Shown here piece after piece: positions 14,152-21,632 of a stretch of DNA of 26,300 nt. Origin of the DNA: JAJPJG01 sp034667645 (GTDB lineage Bacteria > Verrucomicrobiota > Verrucomicrobiia > Chthoniobacterales > Chthoniobacteraceae); assembly GCA_034667645.1 (NCBI GenBank), contig JAXDQV010000383.1, positions 1-26,300 on the forward strand, read 5' to 3'. Each line of letters opens with the position of its first letter. Within the stretch, counting starts at the first letter, position 1. The notes beneath the pieces were generated by a model. It saw only the letters and a list, made by a program, of their open reading frames with translations, made no database searches and had not been told where the DNA came from. Position numbers and translations under genes: made by a program.

Positions 14152-15317
14152 GCGCGAGTGTTTCCGGGGACCAGGTTGCAAATATACCCGTGACCTCTCA
14201 GTCGTCTGTGGCTGAGCTTTGCCAGGCGCTCGTGCGAATCCCGAGCGTCAATCCCGATGGCCAGTCGGGCACGGACGAAGTCGGCGAAGAGGCGTGCGCG
14301 CGGTTTGTCGGCGAATTCCTGGAAAAATGCGGAGCGTCGGTCGAGCTGGAGTTCGTCTTGCCTGGACGTCCAAACGTCCTCGGAAAATTCCCCCGCGATC
14401 GAGTGGGAAAGCCGCGGCTGATTTTCGCTCCGCACACCGATACCGTCAGCGTTGCGGGGATGACGATCGAGCCGTTTTGCGGTGAACTGCGCGAGCGAAA
14501 AATATGGGGGAGGGGCTCGAGCGATACCAAGGGCCCGATGGCCGCGATGCTCTGGGCGCTCTGGGAAATGCGCGAAAAACTGCCGGCGCTTTCACACGAG
14601 ATTTGGTTTGTCGGGCTGGCTGGTGAGGAGGCAGGCCAGCACGGAGCGAAAGCTTTTGTAAAACAACTCGACGTCGAGCCGCCGGCGATCTCGAAGGATT
14701 TCGCGATCATTGGAGAGCCGACGAATTGCGACGTGGTCCACACCCACAAAGGTTCCATTTGGCTCACGCTGCGTGCGCGCGGAACCGCGGCGCATGCCTC
14801 GACTCCAGAACGCGGTGACAACGCTGTTTACAAAATCGTCGAGGCGGTGCGCTGGTTGAGAGAAGAGTTCCAACCGGGACTCGCGCACTTCACTGATCCG
14901 GTTCTCGGAACGCCGACGATGAGCGTCGGCACAATTTCAGGCGGGACAAAAACGAACATCGTGCCGGACTTTTGCGAGGCGACGGTGGACATCCGCACCG
15001 TGCCCGCACAGTCCGCGGATCGAGTCGTAGCCGAGATCGCTGCGGCACTTCCGGCCATCGAAATCTCCGCTAAAAAATCGCAGCCACTGCGCACCGAAAC
15101 GTCCCATCCGATGATCGGGCTTCTGGAAAAAGCCGGGGCCCAGTGTGTGGGCGCACCCTGGTTTTGCGACGCGGCGATCTTCTCCGCGGCCGGCATTCCC
15201 GCGGTCGCAGCGGGGCCCGGTTCCATCGCACAGGCTCACACTCCAGACGAGTGGATCGCCATCGCCGAACTCGAGCGCGGCGTCGAGTTTTTCAAAACCC
15301 TCCTCGCCTCGCTCTAA
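14148..15317 (+). CDS. M20 family metallo-deacylase/peptidase (ArgE/DapE type)
   Basis: A zinc hydrolase of 389 aa if GTG 14148 is the start (four-base overlap with the epimerase stop); GTG 14190 is the alternative and lies closer to the domain. Metal and catalytic residues in order: H96/D98 in PHTDTV, D126 in GRGSSDTKGPMAAML, E160-E161 in GEEAGQHG, E190 in GEPTNCDVVHTHKG (a site that in other members is Glu/Asp), and the terminal His in AQAHTPDEW. The dimerisation domain begins near KGSIWLTLRARGTAAHAS. Typical substrates are N-acyl amino acids, such as acetylornithine or succinyl-diaminopimelate. No arg or dap genes are nearby, so the substrate is left open. It ends 12 nt from the convergent ACT gene. 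Confidence 0.88.
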   Translation: MSASVSGDQVANIPVTSQSSVAELCQALVRIPSVNPDGQSGTDEVGEEACARFVGEFLEKCGASVELEFVLPGRPNVLGKFPRDRVGKPRLIFAPHTDTVSVAGMTIEPFCGELRERKIWGRGSSDTKGPMAAMLWALWEMREKLPALSHEIWFVGLAGEEAGQHGAKAFVKQLDVEPPAISKDFAIIGEPTNCDVVHTHKGSIWLTLRARGTAAHASTPERGDNAVYKIVEAVRWLREEFQPGLAHFTDPVLGTPTMSVGTISGGTKTNIVPDFCEATVDIRTVPAQSADRVVAEIAAALPAIEISAKKSQPLRTETSHPMIGLLEKAGAQCVGAPWFCDAAIFSAAGIPAVAAGPGSIAQAHTPDEWIAIAELERGVEFFKTLLASL

Positions 15318-15329
15318 CGGAGCACAGCT

Positions 15330-15797
15330 TCAGCGCGAAATATCGGTCTGGCCCAGAGTGCGAAAGCCGTGGCTGCTCAACACGGCACACGCGCATTCCT
15401 CATCCTCGACATGCAATGCGAGCGCGGCATTTCCGCGTGGGCGGGTGAGCAGGGGATAGCTGCCATGAATGTTCACTTCGGCCATCAGGAGCGCGGTCAG
15501 CAGTTTCGTCAGTTCGCTCGCGCCTTCCTTCAGCTCCACCACCACAAGCTCGCAGGTCGAGCACGGGATTTCCTGCATCGCGAACAGCTCCTGCACGCGC
15601 TCGGGATCGCTGACGACGAGGCGCACGATCGCCGCATCTGCGGAATCCTGCACGCTAAGGGCGAGCACGTGGACTGCGTGCTCATTGAGCATTCTCACCA
15701 CGTCGAGAAGCGCGCCGACCTTGTTTTTGAGAAATATCGCGAACTGTTTTACGCGCGGGCCGTCGGTTTTTTCCGTGGTGCGGGATTCGGTCGGCAT
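15330..15797 (-). CDS. Tandem ACT-domain protein
   Basis: A 155-aa protein with two ACT domains: ~16-75 (KQFAIFLKNKVGALLDVVRML, VQDSADAAIVRLVV) and ~82-150 (CELVVVELKEGASELTKLLTALLMAEVNIHGSYPLL). ACT domains bind small ligands, usually amino acids, at domain interfaces. With no catalytic domain it is likely a sensor or a regulatory subunit, in the style of IlvH or of stand-alone tandem ACT proteins. It is the last gene of a three-gene reverse-strand operon, 2 nt after an exported protein. That is an odd pairing for a cytoplasmic sensor. Confidence 0.88.
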   Translation of the reverse strand: MPTESRTTEKTDGPRVKQFAIFLKNKVGALLDVVRMLNEHAVHVLALSVQDSADAAIVRLVVSDPERVQELFAMQEIPCSTCELVVVELKEGASELTKLLTALLMAEVNIHGSYPLLTRPRGNAALALHVEDEECACAVLSSHGFRTLGQTDISR

Positions 15798-15799
15798 GG

Positions 15800-16228
15800 C
15801 TATTTATAGGAATAGATGAGGCAGAAATTGGCCGGCTCGCCCGCGGTTTCCTCGATCCGCACGTAGTAGGGTCCGCTGGCCTCGGGCGAAAATCCCGCCG
15901 CCGTTTTCGACTCGTCCTGATAAGGCTCCGAAGTCTGCGGCTTTCCGGTTTCGTCGTAAATCGTGAGGCCGAGTTTCTTCGCCTTGTCATTTGCGCCGAC
16001 GGAAAACCAATACTCGTTTCCGGCGTAAAGATTGACCTGCACGATTACGCTTTGTTTCGGCTGGATCGCGCCTGTGAAATTGCCGTCGCGCAGCTTGAAT
16101 CCGTCGTTTGAAAAAGCGCCCGCGAGATCGAGGACGGCCTTGCGCGCCGCGGTTTCGTTGTCAGTGCCGGCGTGCAAATCTTGCAAGAGCGCGGCCGCGA
16201 AGAGGCAGAGATAGATGGCGCGATTCAC
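15800..16228 (-). CDS. Exported protein of unknown function
   Basis: A 142-aa protein with a signal peptide (NRAIYLCLFAAALLQDLHA, cleavage likely after HAG or LHA). The mature part is beta-rich. Its second half (QVNLYAGNEYWFSVGANDKAK, LTIYDETGKP, SGPYYVRIEETAGEPANF) resembles the jelly-roll pre-peptidase C-terminal fold, a calcium-independent or carbohydrate-binding-like accessory domain; this is by eye only. The start overlaps the upstream stop by four bases (ATGA) and the next gene follows after 2 nt, so it belongs to a tight operon. I do not assign a function. Confidence 0.8.
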   Translation of the reverse strand: MNRAIYLCLFAAALLQDLHAGTDNETAARKAVLDLAGAFSNDGFKLRDGNFTGAIQPKQSVIVQVNLYAGNEYWFSVGANDKAKKLGLTIYDETGKPQTSEPYQDESKTAAGFSPEASGPYYVRIEETAGEPANFCLIYSYK

Positions 16229-17025
16229 TTTTTGGAAAGGTCCGTCATGATCTCGCTCGCCGCGGCCTTGAGCTTTTTGACGTCATCGCGCGTCGGCGCC
16301 TGTTCGCGCGGGAACGAGACCTGTTGTTCGATCTCGACCAGTTTCTTTTCCACGCCTTTGACGATTCCCTCGGCGCGCATTTTTTCGGGCAGCGTTTCCA
16401 TCTTGGCATGGAGAAAACCGACGACCGCAGGCTGGCGCAAGAGCTTCGCCGCGGCCGGCGAGTAATTATCGACGATCCAGCCGCTGACGACCTCCGTGCC
16501 GCGCACCCAGCCGCCGAGCGTCACAAGCGTCACCAGCGCATCATCGTGCTGCTCCTCCATCGCGAGTTTTACTTCGTTTTGAGTCGCCTCGAGTTCCTCT
16601 TTTAACGCGCTCCAGTCGTTGTTTTCCGAGAAATCGGTGATGCTTTTTCCGCGGCGCAGGACGTTCTCGCTGACGCCCAACGTCTTCGCGAGACTGACGA
16701 TGTCTTTGCCAATATTTTTGACCTGCTGGCTGTCCGTCGCTTCGACCGCGAGGTAGCCGTCGGCGATCAATCCGCCGAGATTCAGTGCGATCTGAGGCCG
16801 GCTGGTGAACGCTGTCGGGATCGGCTGCCGATAACGCTCCTGCCAGTTTGGCTTCGCGATCTTGTTCAGCGCCGCCATGAGCTCGCCCGGCGTCGGCACG
16901 GTGAGCGCATCGATTTTCCCCGCCTTTGCCATCTCGGCGGCAGTGAGCTTTTTTGGCTCGGGCGCGGCGCCGCGCGAGAGGGGCGTCACGAGGACGACGA
17001 TCAAGGCGCACCAGCGAAAAAGCAT
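16225..17025 (-). CDS. Exported helical protein of unknown function
   Basis: A 266-aa protein with a signal peptide (LFRWCALIVVLVTPLSRGAA). The mature chain is mostly helical and charged, with a Pro-rich stretch near 50-70 (AKPNWQERYRQPIPTAF) and a block 78-120 (IALNLGGLIADGYLAV...QQVKNIGKDIVSLAKTLGV) that suggests a conserved domain I cannot name. The C-terminal ~60 residues look amphipathic helical. It is the first gene of the three-gene operon ending with the ACT protein, and a CTGACA-N18-TATGGT promoter sits directly upstream. It is probably periplasmic. Confidence 0.85.
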   Translation of the reverse strand: MLFRWCALIVVLVTPLSRGAAPEPKKLTAAEMAKAGKIDALTVPTPGELMAALNKIAKPNWQERYRQPIPTAFTSRPQIALNLGGLIADGYLAVEATDSQQVKNIGKDIVSLAKTLGVSENVLRRGKSITDFSENNDWSALKEELEATQNEVKLAMEEQHDDALVTLVTLGGWVRGTEVVSGWIVDNYSPAAAKLLRQPAVVGFLHAKMETLPEKMRAEGIVKGVEKKLVEIEQQVSFPREQAPTRDDVKKLKAAASEIMTDLSKK

Positions 17026-17031
17026 CCCGCG

Positions 17032-17061
17032 ACCATAAGCGAACGCTCGCGAATGTGTCAG
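17032..17061 (-). promoter_or_regulatory. Promoter for the exported-protein/ACT operon, leaderless-type
   Basis: On the minus strand: CTGACA (17061-17056, 5/6 match to TTGACA), an 18-nt spacer, TATGGT (17037-17032), then six bases to ATG 17025. There is no Shine-Dalgarno. The distances predict transcription starting at the start codon. Confidence 0.5.
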
Positions 17062-17081
17062 CAGCTAAACGCGGCGCGGGG

Positions 17082-17109
17082 TGGAAATCCGGGCGTGGTC
17101 TGATACGCT
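17082..17109 (+). promoter_or_regulatory. Candidate thiG promoter, leaderless-type
   Basis: TGGAAA (17082-17087), a 16-nt spacer, TACGCT (17104-17109), then seven bases to ATG 17117. No Shine-Dalgarno is present. No TPP riboswitch core (CTGAGA) was found in the 91-bp gap, which is too short for one together with the divergent promoter. Confidence 0.4.
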
Positions 17110-17116
17110 CGCGCAA

Positions 17117-17914
17117 ATGTCCGCCGACCCGAAGCTGCTCAGAATCGCCGATCGTGAATTCGCCTCGCGGCTCCTGCTTGGCACAGGCAAATTTTCGTCG
17201 AATGAAACGATGGCGGCCGCGCTCGCGGCCAGCGGCACCGAGATCGTTACCGTTGCACTCCGCCGTGCTGATCTATCGGGAAAAGGCGACGCGTTCGCCA
17301 ACATCCTCGATTTCATCGATCCCAAAAAATATCTGCTTCTGCCGAACACGAGCGGCGCCATGAATGCGGAGGAAGCAGTGCGCCTCGCGCGCCTCGCCGC
17401 AGCCGCCGGTTTGCCCACTTGGATCAAGCTCGAGATCCATCCTGACCCGCGCTATCTGCTGCCCGATCCGGTGGAAACGTTTCGCGCGGCCGAGATCCTG
17501 GTCCGCGAAGGCTTCACGGTTTTGCCCTACATCAACGCCGATCCGGTCTTGGCAAAACGCCTGCAGGATGTGGGAGTCGCGACCGTCATGCCGCTCGGCT
17601 CGCCGATCGGCAGCAATCGCGGTATCGAGACGCGCGCCCAAATCGAAATCATCATCGAGCAAGCCACCGTGCCCGTGGTCGTGGATGCCGGCCTAGGTGC
17701 GCCGAGCCAGGCGGCCGAAGCGCTGGAGATGGGCGCCGACGCGGTGCTGGTAAATACGGCGATTGCGATCGCGAGCGATCCGGCGCGGATGGCAATCGCT
17801 TTCAAAAAGGCGGTCGAAGCCGGCCGCGAAGCCTACGAATTGGGCGTCGCCGAACCGCTCGGTGAAGCGTCTGCGACGAGCCCGCTCACCGGGTTCCTGC
17901 GGGCGCTGCCGTAG
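17117..17914 (+). CDS. thiG: Thiazole synthase
   Basis: Forms the thiazole phosphate of thiamine from 1-deoxy-xylulose-5-phosphate, dehydroglycine and ThiS-thiocarboxylate. The 265-aa TIM barrel carries RLLLGTGKF (18-26), the Schiff-base lysine K104 in WIKLEIHPD, LPYINADPVLA (136-146), the phosphate-binding PLGSPIGSNRG (159-169), and DAGLGAPSQAAEAMEMG-like and GADAVLVNTAIA blocks. ATG 17117 is chosen since conserved sequence begins just after it; the in-frame GTG 17081 is unlikely. Normally thiS, thiF or thiO sit beside it; here it is single. Its last 29 bases overlap the convergent metalloprotease gene. Confidence 0.97.
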   Translation: MSADPKLLRIADREFASRLLLGTGKFSSNETMAAALAASGTEIVTVALRRADLSGKGDAFANILDFIDPKKYLLLPNTSGAMNAEEAVRLARLAAAAGLPTWIKLEIHPDPRYLLPDPVETFRAAEILVREGFTVLPYINADPVLAKRLQDVGVATVMPLGSPIGSNRGIETRAQIEIIIEQATVPVVVDAGLGAPSQAAEALEMGADAVLVNTAIAIASDPARMAIAFKKAVEAGREAYELGVAEPLGEASATSPLTGFLRALP

Positions 17915-19010
17915 TCTGCGAAGCTTGGCGTGACCTGAGCGCGAGCATTCCCACGGCGAGGAGGATCAACGTGGCGCTCCGAGGCTCCGGCACAGATTCG
18001 ACATTGTATCCTATGAGGTCCATGGCCCGGAAATCAGAATCCACCACGCTCTCGAAGGTTCCATCGGAGAGCGTCGGATCCATGATTCCGATGAGCGGCC
18101 CGATCGTGATGTTGCCGTTTTGCTGGATAAAATCGTCCTTCCAATGGCTGGCCTGCCGCCCGTCACCTTGATTCACGCCTGTGGACATCGCGTGACCCAC
18201 GGAAGTATCCGTCAGCAAACTCTCCACTCCCGGCCTCAGTTCCCGCGCGAAGTTCTGAAACTCCACCGGATTCGTCGGCGAATGCGACGCAGGGAAACGG
18301 TAAAGATCGAGTGTCGTAAGGTTGTCCTCGCTGGCACCGACATCGAAATCGTCCACATCCGACTGAAAGCCCAGCACGTGCCCGATCTCATGCGCAGCGG
18401 CTGTCTGAAAATCGATCTTTCCGACTGAAACGCCATCGGACCGATCAAAGTCGAACGCGAACCCCGAGTTGAAGACAATCGCGCCGTCCGCCCGTGTGTC
18501 GTCGTTGGCAATCAGGCCGAGCGCCCGCTGATTCGCGCGCACGACGCCGAGGCTGGTGTTAATGAAGGTGGCCCCGGCGGGCACTTCGGCCGTGACTTGC
18601 AGCGAGGTCGGTAAAAACGCCAGCACCGCATCGCCCGGGCGGGCCGCGTGCTGCACCAGCGCCGTGCGGACCGTTTCATATGGCAGGTTGATGTCGGAAA
18701 GATCGTTGGTGTAAGTGGTAAAACTTGTCTGGCCGATTGTGTTCGGAGCGAAGGGGTTGTTCCCGAGGCTCGTGGACCGCAAGTCGGCCGTGATCTGGAT
18801 AGTGATCGGGCTGGAGATCCGCGCCTCCCACTCCTGCGCTGCGCGCTCAAACGCGGCCAGAGCATCGGCGTTTGCGGAAAGACCGGACGCGGGGTTGAGT
18901 TCAATAGTGAAGCTGCCAACTGCGTTTGCGCGCTCCTGTTCGAGGCAAAGCAGGATCGCTGCAAAGCACGCCGCTCTGCGAAAACGCAAGACACTCCTTT
19001 TCCGGCTCAT
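17886..19010 (-). CDS. Secreted zinc metalloprotease with PEP-CTERM sorting signal
   Basis: A 374-aa protein. A signal peptide (1-30, RRAACFAAILLCLEQERANA) is followed by a metzincin-like protease domain of the kind seen in PEP-CTERM proteins (NF038122-like by pattern). The zinc site is HEIGHVLGF (207-215). Met-turn-like GIMDPTL is at 308-314, and ASHWKDD (287-293) is conserved-looking. The metzincin third ligand (11th position) is Ser217 with Asp218 next, so the third ligand is non-standard. The C-terminal tail has VPEP (340-343), a hydrophobic span (ATLILLAVGMLAL) and an Arg cluster (RSRQ): a PEP-CTERM signal for exosortase/archaeosortase-type sorting. Twelve extra residues follow it, encoded over the end of thiG. 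No Shine-Dalgarno is visible. Confidence 0.9.
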   Translation of the reverse strand: MSRKRSVLRFRRAACFAAILLCLEQERANAVGSFTIELNPASGLSANADALAAFERAAQEWEARISSPITIQITADLRSTSLGNNPFAPNTIGQTSFTTYTNDLSDINLPYETVRTALVQHAARPGDAVLAFLPTSLQVTAEVPAGATFINTSLGVVRANQRALGLIANDDTRADGAIVFNSGFAFDFDRSDGVSVGKIDFQTAAAHEIGHVLGFQSDVDDFDVGASEDNLTTLDLYRFPASHSPTNPVEFQNFARELRPGVESLLTDTSVGHAMSTGVNQGDGRQASHWKDDFIQQNGNITIGPLIGIMDPTLSDGTFESVVDSDFRAMDLIGYNVESVPEPRSATLILLAVGMLALRSRQASQTTAAPAGTR

Positions 19011-19103
19011 CAGGGCGTCAAGGTCGGCTACTTTCGCAAAATGTCATCGCTTTTTGGATGCGCTGATCCAGGCGCGTCTTTCGTGGAAGCAGGGGAAATC
19101 GTG

Positions 19104-19132
19104 TTGGTGTAAAGCCGGTCACGTGCTAATCC
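19104..19132 (+). promoter_or_regulatory. Candidate promoter for the CARDB-like gene, leaderless-type
   Basis: TTGGTG (19104-19109), an exact 17-nt spacer, TAATCC (19127-19132), then six bases to ATG 19139. Consensus matches are weak but the geometry repeats that of other genes here, and no Shine-Dalgarno is present. Confidence 0.3.
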
Positions 19133-19138
19133 AACATC

Positions 19139-19711
19139 ATGAGTGCGTTTTTGAAATCGGGTGCCGTTTTCGTCCTTCAACTCTCGCTTTTGGCCGTTTC
19201 CGCGAAAGCCATCCCGCCGGCGTGGGCTGATCCCCGCGCTCTGCATGAGGCAAAACTTGCGGAAAAGAACAGGCATTTTTATCCAACGAGGGCGCTGCCT
19301 GATCTGGTGGTGACGGGATTCAAGCTGGTGGAGGGTCCGTATGACCAATGGCAGTTTTGGGGGCCGATCTGCGAGATCACGATCGAGAACGCCGGCGCCG
19401 GCTCGGCGGCAGCGTCGGACTTTATCGTGCGTGTAGATAAAACCGCAGGACTAGGACCGTTGTGGGATGGCGAGCCGTGCTGGGATTTGGAGAAAAAATG
19501 GCATGTCAAAGCACTGAAGCCGGGTGAGTCGCAGACGATCAAAACTGGGGTAGCGGTCTCCGGCACATGGTGGGTGAAAGAGGCAGTCTTTCGCGTGGTG
19601 GTGGATTCAGACCAGTGGGGGAAAAGCTCAGTGCTCGAATCGAAGGAGTGGAATAACACCTCGAAGGCACTCCACGTTTCGCATCCCAACTGGGAGGCTC
19701 ATCTCCAATAG
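19139..19711 (+). CDS. Exported CARDB-like protein
   Basis: A 190-aa protein with a signal peptide (AFLKSGAVFVLQLSLLAVSAKA). From ~53 on it has the CARDB (cell adhesion-related, Ig-like) pattern: LPDLVVTGFKL, ITIENAGAGSAAASDFIVRVD, LKPGESQTIK, FRVVVDSDQW, and SKEWNNTSKAL at the end. One such domain fills the protein, so it is probably a periplasmic or surface binding module without catalytic activity. An insertion between strands (PICEIT, GEPCWDLEKK) holds two Cys that could pair. An ABC ATPase follows 15 nt later on the same strand. Confidence 0.8.
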   Translation: MSAFLKSGAVFVLQLSLLAVSAKAIPPAWADPRALHEAKLAEKNRHFYPTRALPDLVVTGFKLVEGPYDQWQFWGPICEITIENAGAGSAAASDFIVRVDKTAGLGPLWDGEPCWDLEKKWHVKALKPGESQTIKTGVAVSGTWWVKEAVFRVVVDSDQWGKSSVLESKEWNNTSKALHVSHPNWEAHLQ

Positions 19712-19726
19712 CGAGGGCCGTTTTCC

Positions 19727-20515
19727 ATGCCGCTGCTCGAAGTCAAAAATCTCAAAACGTATTTTCCCGTTCACGGCGGAGTGTTTCGGCGTCATGTGGA
19801 TGACGTGAAAGCGGTCGATGACGTGAGTTTTTCAGTCGAGGCGGGGACGACGGTGGGGCTGGTCGGAGAAAGCGGGAGCGGGAAGACGACAGTCGGGCGC
19901 ACCATCTTGAAACTAACTCCGGCGACCAGCGGAGAGATTTTTTTCGATGGCAAGGAAATCCTCTCGATGAGCGAGGGAGCGTTCCGCCCGATGCGCCGCG
20001 AAGTGCAGATGATTTTTCAGGATCCGCTTGGATCGCTCAATCCGCGCATGACGATTTTCTCGATCATCGCCGAGGCGCTGGAGATTCATTTTCCTGAAAT
20101 GTCCCGCGCGGATCGCGAAGCGCGCGTTGTGGAGTTGCTGCGGCAGGTCGGCTTGCAGCCGGAGATGATGTGGCGCTATCCGCACGAATTCAGCGGCGGC
20201 CAGCGGCAGCGCATCGGCATCGCGCGCGCGCTGGCGGTGAAACCGAAATTCATCGTGTGCGACGAGCCGGTCAGCGCGCTCGACGTGAGCGTGCAGGCGG
20301 CGATCGTGAACCTGCTGCAGGACCTCCAGGAGGAACTCGGCCTGACCTATTTGTTCATCGCGCACGATCTGGCGGTGGTGGAGCACATCAGCGATGAAGT
20401 GCTGGTGATGTATCGCGGAAAAATCGTCGAGTCGGCGAGCGCGGAGGCGATTTATGCGAACCCGCAGCACGATTATACGAAAAAGCTGCTCGCGGCCGTG
20501 CCGCAGTTTGCGTGA
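19727..20515 (+). CDS. Oligopeptide/dipeptide ABC transporter ATP-binding protein (OppF/DppF-like), orphan
   Basis: A 262-aa ATPase that powers peptide or related import at the inner membrane. Walker A is GESGSGKTT (47-55), the Q-loop is Q98 (IFQDPLGSLNPRMT, the OppF/DppF marker), the signature is FSGGQRQR (155-162), Walker B is FIVCDEP (175-181), and the switch His is H213. The C-terminus stops right after YTKKLLAAVPQF. The ~50-residue oligopeptide-type C-terminal extension usual in OppF is absent. No permease or binding-protein genes are near, so partners must be elsewhere. GAGGG (19713-19717) precedes the ATG. rodA begins 13 nt after its stop. Confidence 0.93.
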   Translation: MPLLEVKNLKTYFPVHGGVFRRHVDDVKAVDDVSFSVEAGTTVGLVGESGSGKTTVGRTILKLTPATSGEIFFDGKEILSMSEGAFRPMRREVQMIFQDPLGSLNPRMTIFSIIAEALEIHFPEMSRADREARVVELLRQVGLQPEMMWRYPHEFSGGQRQRIGIARALAVKPKFIVCDEPVSALDVSVQAAIVNLLQDLQEELGLTYLFIAHDLAVVEHISDEVLVMYRGKIVESASAEAIYANPQHDYTKKLLAAVPQFA

Positions 20516-20528
20516 CAACTAGCCCGCA

Positions 20529-21632
20529 ATGACTCCGCTTCTCCGGAAATTCCTCGGCATGAACTGGGTGCTGTTTGCGCTCACGCTCGCGCTTGCCGGT
20601 TTCGGCGTCGTCGCGATTTACAACGCGACGTTCTTTCGCGAAGACCTTTACTGGCGGCACCAGGCTGCATGGGTGGCAATCGGGATCGTCGCGTTTTTCA
20701 GCGCAAGCCTGGTCGATTACCGATGGGTGCGTTGGGGCGCGTTGCCGATGTATCTCGGCGGCCTTGCGCTGCTCGTTCTGGTGCTGGTGATCGGGCGCAA
20801 AGTCTCCGGTGCGAAAAGCTGGCTCGTCGTGGGCCCGGTGAACTTCCAGCCCTCGCAGCTCGCGGCAATCGCCGGCATCATGGTGCTCTCGCTCTTCCTC
20901 AGCCAGTTCCGGAACATGCACCCGCTGCTGCGGCTGATCTTTTGCGGCATCATCGTCGGGGCTCCGGCTCTTCTGGTTTTAAAACAGCCCGATTTTGGCG
21001 TGACGATGATGTGGGGGCCGGTCGTGCTGGCGCTGCTCTTCGTGGGCGGGATCCCGATGCGCTACATGATTTCGCTTTTTCTCGGCGGCTTGATTGCGCT
21101 GCCGGTCCTCATCAATTTCGTTTTAAAACCGTATCAAAAAGCGCGTATCACCGCTTTCCTCGATCCCGAAATCGATCCGCATGGAGCCGGCTGGGCGATC
21201 AATCAATCAATGATTGCCATCGGCTCGGGCGGCTGGGCGGGCAAGGGATTCAAGGCGCCCAACACGCAGCTCGAGCTCGGCTTTTTGCCCTCCACCACCG
21301 TGCACAGCGACTACATTTTCGCCGCCATCGGGGAGACGTGGGGCTTCCTCGGCGGCGTCGTGATGCTGGCCATTTTCGCCATGCTCATTCTCGTCTGCCT
21401 GAACATCGCGCTGCGCGCGGCGGACGATCTCGGCGTGCTGCTTTGCGTCGGTTTCACGACGCTGCTTTTCGCGCACGTTTTCCAAAACGTCGGCATGACG
21501 GTGGCGCTGATGCCGATCACCGGTGTGCCGCTTCCGCTGGTGAGTTACAGCGGATCGTTCGTGCTGATGATGATGTTCGCGCTCGGCATTGTGAACAGCG
21601 TGTTCATTCACCGGAAAGCGCTGCTGACTTAG
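20529..21632 (+). CDS. rodA: Rod-shape peptidoglycan glycosyltransferase RodA (FtsW/RodA/SpoVE family)
   Basis: A SEDS polymerase that links lipid II into glycan chains for side-wall growth. The 367-aa protein has about ten hydrophobic segments. Family marks: SGAKSWLVVGPVNFQPSQ (93-110), LKQPDFGVT (151-159), AIGSGGWAGKG (230-240), LGFLPSTTVHSDYIF with D261 in the place of the essential SEDS aspartate, and NVGMTVALMPITGVPLPLVSYSGSF (320-344). The LPSTTVHSDY loop is longer than the LPERHTDF seen in E. coli RodA. mre or penicillin-binding-protein genes are not in view upstream. The stop overlaps that of a convergent gene by three bases. Confidence 0.95.
   Translation: MTPLLRKFLGMNWVLFALTLALAGFGVVAIYNATFFREDLYWRHQAAWVAIGIVAFFSASLVDYRWVRWGALPMYLGGLALLVLVLVIGRKVSGAKSWLVVGPVNFQPSQLAAIAGIMVLSLFLSQFRNMHPLLRLIFCGIIVGAPALLVLKQPDFGVTMMWGPVVLALLFVGGIPMRYMISLFLGGLIALPVLINFVLKPYQKARITAFLDPEIDPHGAGWAINQSMIAIGSGGWAGKGFKAPNTQLELGFLPSTTVHSDYIFAAIGETWGFLGGVVMLAIFAMLILVCLNIALRAADDLGVLLCVGFTTLLFAHVFQNVGMTVALMPITGVPLPLVSYSGSFVLMMMFALGIVNSVFIHRKALLT

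Noticed and set aside
17026..17116. TPP riboswitch before thiG
   Set aside because: No CTGAGA core, and the gap is only 91 bp and already holds a divergent promoter.
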